DNA from: Macquaria australasica
Lineage: Eukaryota > Chordata > Actinopteri > Centrarchiformes > Percichthyidae
Length of the DNA: 64,000 bases
Direction: 5' to 3'
NCBI GenBank assembly: GCA_005408345.1
Contig: SEMN01000123.1
Location: 62,001 to 126,000 of the forward strand
Below the pieces are notes generated by a model, which saw nothing but the letters and a program-made list of their open reading frames with translations, was not told the DNA's origin and did no database searches. Shown piece after piece: positions 58,600-64,000 of this stretch; within the stretch, counting starts at the first letter, position 1; each line of letters starts with the position of its first letter. The position numbers and the translations under genes are program-made.

Positions 58600-58830
58600 A
58601 ACCAGAATGCAGATCAATCAGCTGTCAGAGCACTGTGTCTCTGCGGTGGAGTGGGCCCTCGGAGATTAAGTAAGTCTGATACAGAGAGAGGATCTTTGAT
58701 TGGAGCCAAAGCTTAATGGGGCTCCGTACTAAGAGTGGAATGGGCTGCAGCATCGCACCAGCCTCAGGGATCACAGCGCTGGATATTTGATAGAGGCACG
58801 CTGTCGTTTTATCTGCGCCCGCGTCACCTG
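58600..58830. promoter_or_regulatory. conserved non-coding element-like, GC-richer block
   Basis: Clearly GC-richer than its flanks and non-repetitive. Contains CTGCGGTGGAGTGGGCCCTC, GATCTTTGATTGGAGCCAAA (an ATTGG CCAAT-box core plus a TCF-like CTTTGAT), ACAGCGCTGGATATTTGATA and CGCCCGCGTCACCTGCGCG. It also has a good splice donor (GGAGATTAA|GTAAGTCT near 58670). It could be an enhancer or, less likely, a non-coding or 5' exon. Function is inference. Confidence 0.33.
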
Positions 58831-59199
58831 CGCGTTTCAAGGAAGGAATAGAGAGATCAGTCTCCTCTCAGAACACACCAACACATTTTCCCTTGTCGTC
58901 TCTGGCTCTGACTATAGCTCCATGAGCTGCTGCAAAGATGTAAATGAGCTACTTTTATTTATATTTGTTTGTCATCACACTCAATATTGTTCCTCTGTTC
59001 CATCTCATTGAAATGTGCTGTATACACGTGTATTGTTATTGTCACCCCCGCGTTAAGTATTGCACAAACAGCTCCTCTGTTTTCTTAGTAAACTGTTGAA
59101 TGCCGCAACAGAATTCACAGGAAACCACAGTAGAGCAAATAAAACTCAAATGCACAACTATTACAACAACAATACAACCCAGTAACGTGAATAAGCCTG

Positions 59200-59425
59200 T
59201 GCTAAACCCTGCCTGGTGCCTGTGTGGCAGCCATTGATTAAAGGCCCTTGTTAGCATGTACGGCCCTCATATGTTTCTGTTGTGTCATTGATAAGGGCTT
59301 TGTATTCACACTCGCTGAAGGGAGTCGGCTAATTAAAAACCAGTGACAGCCAGATTCAAGGAACAAAGGAATTGGTCCCACTGTCGCAGATTTGCATACG
59401 CATTAATTGTTGTTCTTCTTTTCAT
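59200..59425. promoter_or_regulatory. enhancer-like block with SOX and POU sites
   Basis: Contains a SOX-type AACAAAGG (59362-59369) and an exact octamer ATTTGCAT (59390-59397) about 20 bp apart, plus GTCGGCTAATTAAAAACC and GCATTAATTG. No simple repeats. SOX/POU site proximity is common in vertebrate neural and pluripotency enhancers; that this is one is inference. Confidence 0.35.
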
Positions 59426-62400
59426 CTTGAAGTTTGTACAGTAAGGCTTACACACTCAAGGAGTGAATGGAAGTTTCTTAAGCAAGCTGGCTTTATTACA
59501 GAAGTGTGAGTCGGCTGTAAGCTGTGATCAGTCTAACCACATTATAGTGATACCACACAGTATGAACAATGTACAACATTAGCTCAACTCTGAATTGGAA
59601 TGTTACAGCTGCAGTATAAGTAGCCTATTAAGGAGTAAAATATCCCTTAATACTGTACATAAGTAATAATTGTCCAGCACTATAACGAGTAAGAGTACAC
59701 AAATTACATATTGTTTGGTAACAGGCGTGCTACTTTTTCACTAAATGTATAATTATATATGTCCTTTGTAAAACAAAGAACACATCCTACATTTTACAGG
59801 GATAAAACGATTACTCGAAAAATAAAGTTCATGGATTCAAACACTCTGCTTCAAAGCTTTGTTTCATCATAGAACTACTATATTACACAGCGGATGAGTG
59901 TACAGACAATAATGACTGTCAACAGTCACAAGTTGAATATGAAGTCAAGAAAAAGGGGAAAAGAGTGAAACAAAGGTAAAAATGCCACAAACTACGACAT
60001 ATTTGAGAGCATTTGCAAGTGGCGCTAGCCGCTGGGTCACAATAGCCTTACGGCATGTTTACACAGAAAGCGTTTCAGTCCACGGGAATGTGTATCAAGT
60101 CACCTGCATGCTAGTGCATTCACATGAGCGTCTTTGTGCATGAGCTAGTAGAGTATAAGATACAAACTAAACAAGGACTCGCTCATTCAAACATTGCTCC
60201 ATAGTGAGACAAGTGGTCAAAAACTCCACGCATTTAACTTAAAAGTACTCTGATCACTTGTTTTTACATTACAGAGCATACAGAGCATTTTGTAATGGAA
60301 CTAGATAACTGATGGGAATATGTGAGGCAGGAAGAAAATATAGGTGTTGAAAGCTAGAAATCTCAGCATTTGGTGCAGTAATTTCTGAATTACTGACGTT
60401 AATCAACAACCTAATCAACCTTTACAGTTATATTTAGGCCATTTTGTTCTATGGGGCAGTAAAAACTTTACTTATTGCCTCTTTAATAGTCAGTATTTAG
60501 GGGTATAAGAAATAATGTTGCGTAAAACAGTCATCTGGTTTTAATCTGACAGGCAGGTACCTCGCTGTAGAGACATATGCTTGCCAGTCTAATTAAACCA
60601 TATGCAGTGGGGCATGGGTGTGTGCAGCAGAGCACCTCAGTGTGCAGCCGGGCGTTAGCACAGAGGGGACTTCTGCAGGTTAGAAAGGTGAAAGAGGTGC
60701 CCCCCCCTCAATCCCCTCCCTCGCCCTCTGCCAAACAGGGAAGCCACTTATTAGAAGATCCTGAGCTGTCAGCAGAATCGCACACCGCTGCTGCGCACAT
60801 TCTGTCGCAGCAGTCAAACACACTCAATACTCTCCCAAGTACATCTATAAACCTCTGTGTGTAACTTAGTCTAGGAACACAGTTCTGTCACCATGCTTAT
60901 CTACTTATTTTACAATCTTTCTGCCTCTAAGCCTTCTGCTCTACAACTTCAACCACTCAGATGTAATTAGCAGTGAGTAGCACCAAAGATTACGTCAAGC
61001 AGGGGCGAGGACACATGTTGCTCAGCAATGAGGAGGAGACTGTGGTAGAAGGGGTCGGGATACTGTGGTCTGAAGTCTTCTTTTAATTTTTTTTTTTTTT
61101 TTATCACAAAACTGCAGTGAAGTGCAACACGCTGAGCAGAAGAACGCACTCTAGTAATCTCAACCACCTCATGCAAGACAGCAGCAATGAAAGAAATGGA
61201 ACCCTGCTAATAGGAGCGGGTACAGAAATTCCTTTTAAGACACCAGATGAATCTCACAAATGGCTGCTTAGCACAATCTGAAGACAGCCACTTGGTTGTG
61301 AGCTTCTTTCAATAATGCCACAGATCCATTTCAGAGAAAATAAAATGCATGTGCAAACCGCCAACTTTCTAGTCACAGGTCTATTTTTGTTGGAATTTAA
61401 AAATGCATTTTGAAAAATTAAAACTACAATGCTTGTTTTGCCATACCCACTGGAACAAAGGAGATGATGCATGCAGTTGTCATGCCTCAGTAAACAGGCT
61501 TTCGTTTGTTGAGGAGATTGGGAAGGGCTGATGGGAAAGGATGGGTGTGGTATTCAGTTGTATTACTGTTGTGCGTTTAAATGTGTCTACAAAAGCATTA
61601 CTCAGGAAAAAATTAATGAAATGATTATTTAAAAAACTGGGACATTTATAATTACAAAAACAAAAAAATTGCCACGAAATTTGATTGTGTTTGCTGGTGG
61701 ATTTGGCAAATTGTGGTACGTGATGACTCCATTTGTATCAGTGGAAGCACATGGCTGTCTACATCCTCCCTAGGCCAACAGTGTGGGCTAGAAATGACAA
61801 AGACCGGAGTGCATGGTTAACTGGCCAATCCACATTGGGATTAAAAATGAGAACAAAATGTACGAACAACAACAAAACTGGCATTTCTATGCAAAACAAT
61901 CATATCAGCCTTAATGATACAGTAGGTCTTAGAAAGTGAATAGAGAAGAATGTGTTTAGAATGAAATGCAAACAACCAGGATAGCATCACTCTATATTTC
62001 CCTTTTCCTTTCCATTGGTCCTAGTTGTATCAGCACACAGTCAGCTTAGCTCAACCTTACCACACTCATTCTTCCACTTTGATGTGACGCTATTTGCTGT
62101 CATTCATTCATGTAAAAAAACACACTGACTTGAAACTTGCCTGGCCTAGATAATCCATACAGTAAACATGAAGACCTAATTTAGTTGCCAAGGTTCCTGT
62201 CCATTTTATTATTATTCCATTGTGCCTGTGTTGAGTATGTTCCCATCAGTGTGTGCATTACATTAGTGTTTCTTCCTGTCAATCACATGACACCTACAGC
62301 CTCCTCCAAGGAAAAAACGAGATCACTGTAGAAACTTTGTCACGTCAATGTATTTGTATTTACAATGTCTTTATTAGTAACGAGCGCAGTAAATCTCAAG

Positions 62401-62574
62401 CTAGTTTTGACAGTAAAAAAAACAAAAAAAAACAAATTCCAGATGACAAGAAATAGTAAATGTTATATTACTCAAGGCATTCACAAGAATGATGGCCTTA
62501 AAACTCTAAAGTTAATGTAGAAGAGGCAGCAGGTTGGTATTTGATCTCATTGTATGGCGTCTGTAATGTTCATC
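59426..62574. other. non-coding stretch, no gene supported
   Basis: AT-rich, with a C run at 60703-60709, a T run near 61086-61102 and A-rich patches near 62415-62432. The 95-codon plus frame at 60577-60864 is Pro/Ser-rich with no domain or clean splice pair. No RNA gene recognised. Confidence 0.5.
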
Positions 62575-63248
62575 ATAACTCTGTTACAAGTAATGCAGGA
62601 CAAGTAAAGGTCCTGCATTCAAAATGTTGCTTAAGTAACAGTAGTAAGTGTTATCGTATAAATATACTTCAAAAGTATCAAAAGTACTCATTATGCAGAG
62701 TGGACCCTGTCAGGGTCATATTTTTATGTACCGTTACTACTGATTTGTTATAATGCAATGAAGTACAAGCAGCATTTTAATGTTGTAGCTGGTCAAGGTA
62801 GAGCAAACTCTAACTACTATGTTGTTTGGTTGTTAAATCAAAAATAATGCATCAAACTTTATAAAGAGAATATATATATTTTTAAGTGAAATCTTTAACT
62901 TACTGTATGTTGCCTTTACTTAGACTTCTTCTCAGGCCAGTGTGGGCATATGCAAAGTGTGCTTCATTGACATCGCCAGTCCAAAATCTGGTCTGACAGT
63001 GCAGAATTCCCAGCATAACTCCACCCAACCTACACCTGACTAAAGGTCTAATCAGCCAGACTAATTAAAAACACCTGTGTGGATGTGCAGAGCAAAGTAA
63101 CATGTGACTACAGCTGCCGAATAAATGTAGTGGAATAAAAACTACAATAACTTCCTCTGGAATGTAGTGAAGTAGAAGTATACAGTTGCATAGCATGGAA
63201 ATACTTAAGTACAAGTACTTCAAAATTGTACTTAAGGTATACATAGTA
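62575..63248 (+). repeat. common fish repeat, apparently split by an insertion
   Basis: The left part (62596-62912) holds GTCCTGCATTCAAAATGTTG, CTCATTATGCAGAGTGGACC and CAGCATTTTAATGTTGTAGC. The right part (about 63097-63248) holds AAATGTAGTGGAATAAAAAC and GTACTTCAAAATTGTACTTA. From memory these are the two halves of one very frequent teleost interspersed repeat, where they lie adjacent. The roughly 180 bp between them do not fit and look like an insertion. No coding capacity. Confidence 0.6.
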
Positions 63249-64000
63249 AACATAGAGGACATAAATGTGGAGAAAGATATATTGGTGTGGTGTATGTTAT
63301 GGTGTCCCCTTTAAAACCCTATTTTTTAATTTTTTGTAAAGGTGTCAGGTCATCACAATTTTCTTTGTGGCTGGTTATTACCAAGTTAGAGGCCTCACCA
63401 TGTCCTTCCTTTCTTTAACGCGTCCATGATGCTTTGACAGCACTGGGTTATGAGCCAAACATCCCATGAGCCCCCCTCAGAGCTGCTTAATCATGCACTC
63501 AGTGGAAACTGCCCAGCACTGGGGCTGATTTAGTAGCCCATAGCTTTGGGTGTTAGAGTTCAGCGTCACATCATTACTTTTTTACACCTTACATTGATTT
63601 GTTTAGTGGGGTAACAGGCCTTGTTGTGGTCCGCAAGGGGATAAAATAAAAACTAGGAGAGAGTCCAGTCAACTGCACTTCCCATGGACACTGCACTCTG
63701 GGGTGGGTTAGGTAGAATGGAGTTGGGATTGACAAAAAAAAAAGGTAGAGGAATAACCAGGAACTGCTGTCACAGTGCTGTGTCAATATATATGCTAAGC
63801 TATCCAGCTGCTGGCTCCAGCTTCTAATTTAACATGCAAAAATGCGAGTGGCATCAATCCTCTCATCAAACAAGCATGTTTTCACAAATGTCAAACTTCC
63901 TTTAAGGTAAATCTAACCTGGAGGACAGAAAATAAGCCAACATGGGTGTGTGAAGAAAATAATGTGTATTTTGCAGTAAGAAGGCTATGAAAGCCTCACT
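63249..64000. other. non-coding, no feature seen
   Basis: Unique sequence to the window edge with no splice-flanked open segment, repeat copy or RNA recognised. A run of 10 A lies at about 63735. Confidence 0.5.

Noticed and set aside
1..64000. CRISPR arrays, bacterial operons, tRNA or rRNA genes, viral or retroviral coding remnants
   Set aside because: None seen: direct repeats are microsatellites or dispersed eukaryotic repeats, and no reading frame resembles transposase, reverse transcriptase, integrase or viral proteins.

Overview
This window is vertebrate, almost certainly ray-finned fish (teleost, probably percomorph) genomic DNA. It is AT-leaning and full of short (CA)n/(GT)n microsatellites. 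It holds several interspersed repeat families that I recognise from memory as common in teleost genomes, plus splice-like signals, and it has no prokaryotic features. No open reading frame above about 170 codons exists. The longest ones run through microsatellites or purine/pyrimidine-biased sequence and look spurious. I found no rRNA, tRNA, CRISPR array, operon, or intact transposase or reverse transcriptase.

The best reading is a gene-poor interval: either long introns of one large plus-strand gene or a regulatory gene desert. Four short segments have good acceptor and donor sites around an open frame: 1451-1610, 19592-19643, 51428-51537 and 53493-53523. All are on the plus strand. The 51428 and 53493 segments are phase-compatible (phase 1 to phase 1). 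The 1451 and 51428 peptides carry N-glycosylation sequons, and the latter has a Cys cluster, which hints at a secreted or membrane protein. I could not identify the gene and claim only candidate exons. Weaker pseudo-exon-like segments are recorded separately.

Layout. 1-2.5 kb holds a candidate exon and GT/CA repeats. 2.5-2.8 kb is an interspersed repeat with a second copy at 48.4-48.9 kb. 5.0-5.3 kb is a copy of an old repeat family also present at 22.2 kb and 52.4 kb. 10.7-11.1 kb and 13.0-13.4 kb are repeat-free, homeobox-core-rich blocks that look like conserved non-coding elements. 16.4-17.2 kb is a cluster of miniature inverted-repeat elements in opposite orientations. 18.8 kb, 28.1-29.3 kb, 39.8 kb, 44.0 kb, 53.8 kb, 56.2 kb, 58.6 kb and 59.2 kb are further enhancer-like blocks. 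33.6-34.1 kb and 45.0-45.3 kb are copies of another repeat. 41.26-41.74 kb is a hAT-like non-autonomous element with a perfect central palindrome. 57.6-57.96 kb is a repeat carrying a 49-bp TA array. 62.6-63.25 kb is a common fish repeat apparently split by an insertion.

I did not find a new multi-gene system. The leads most worth checking are the unidentified exons and the enhancer-like blocks.
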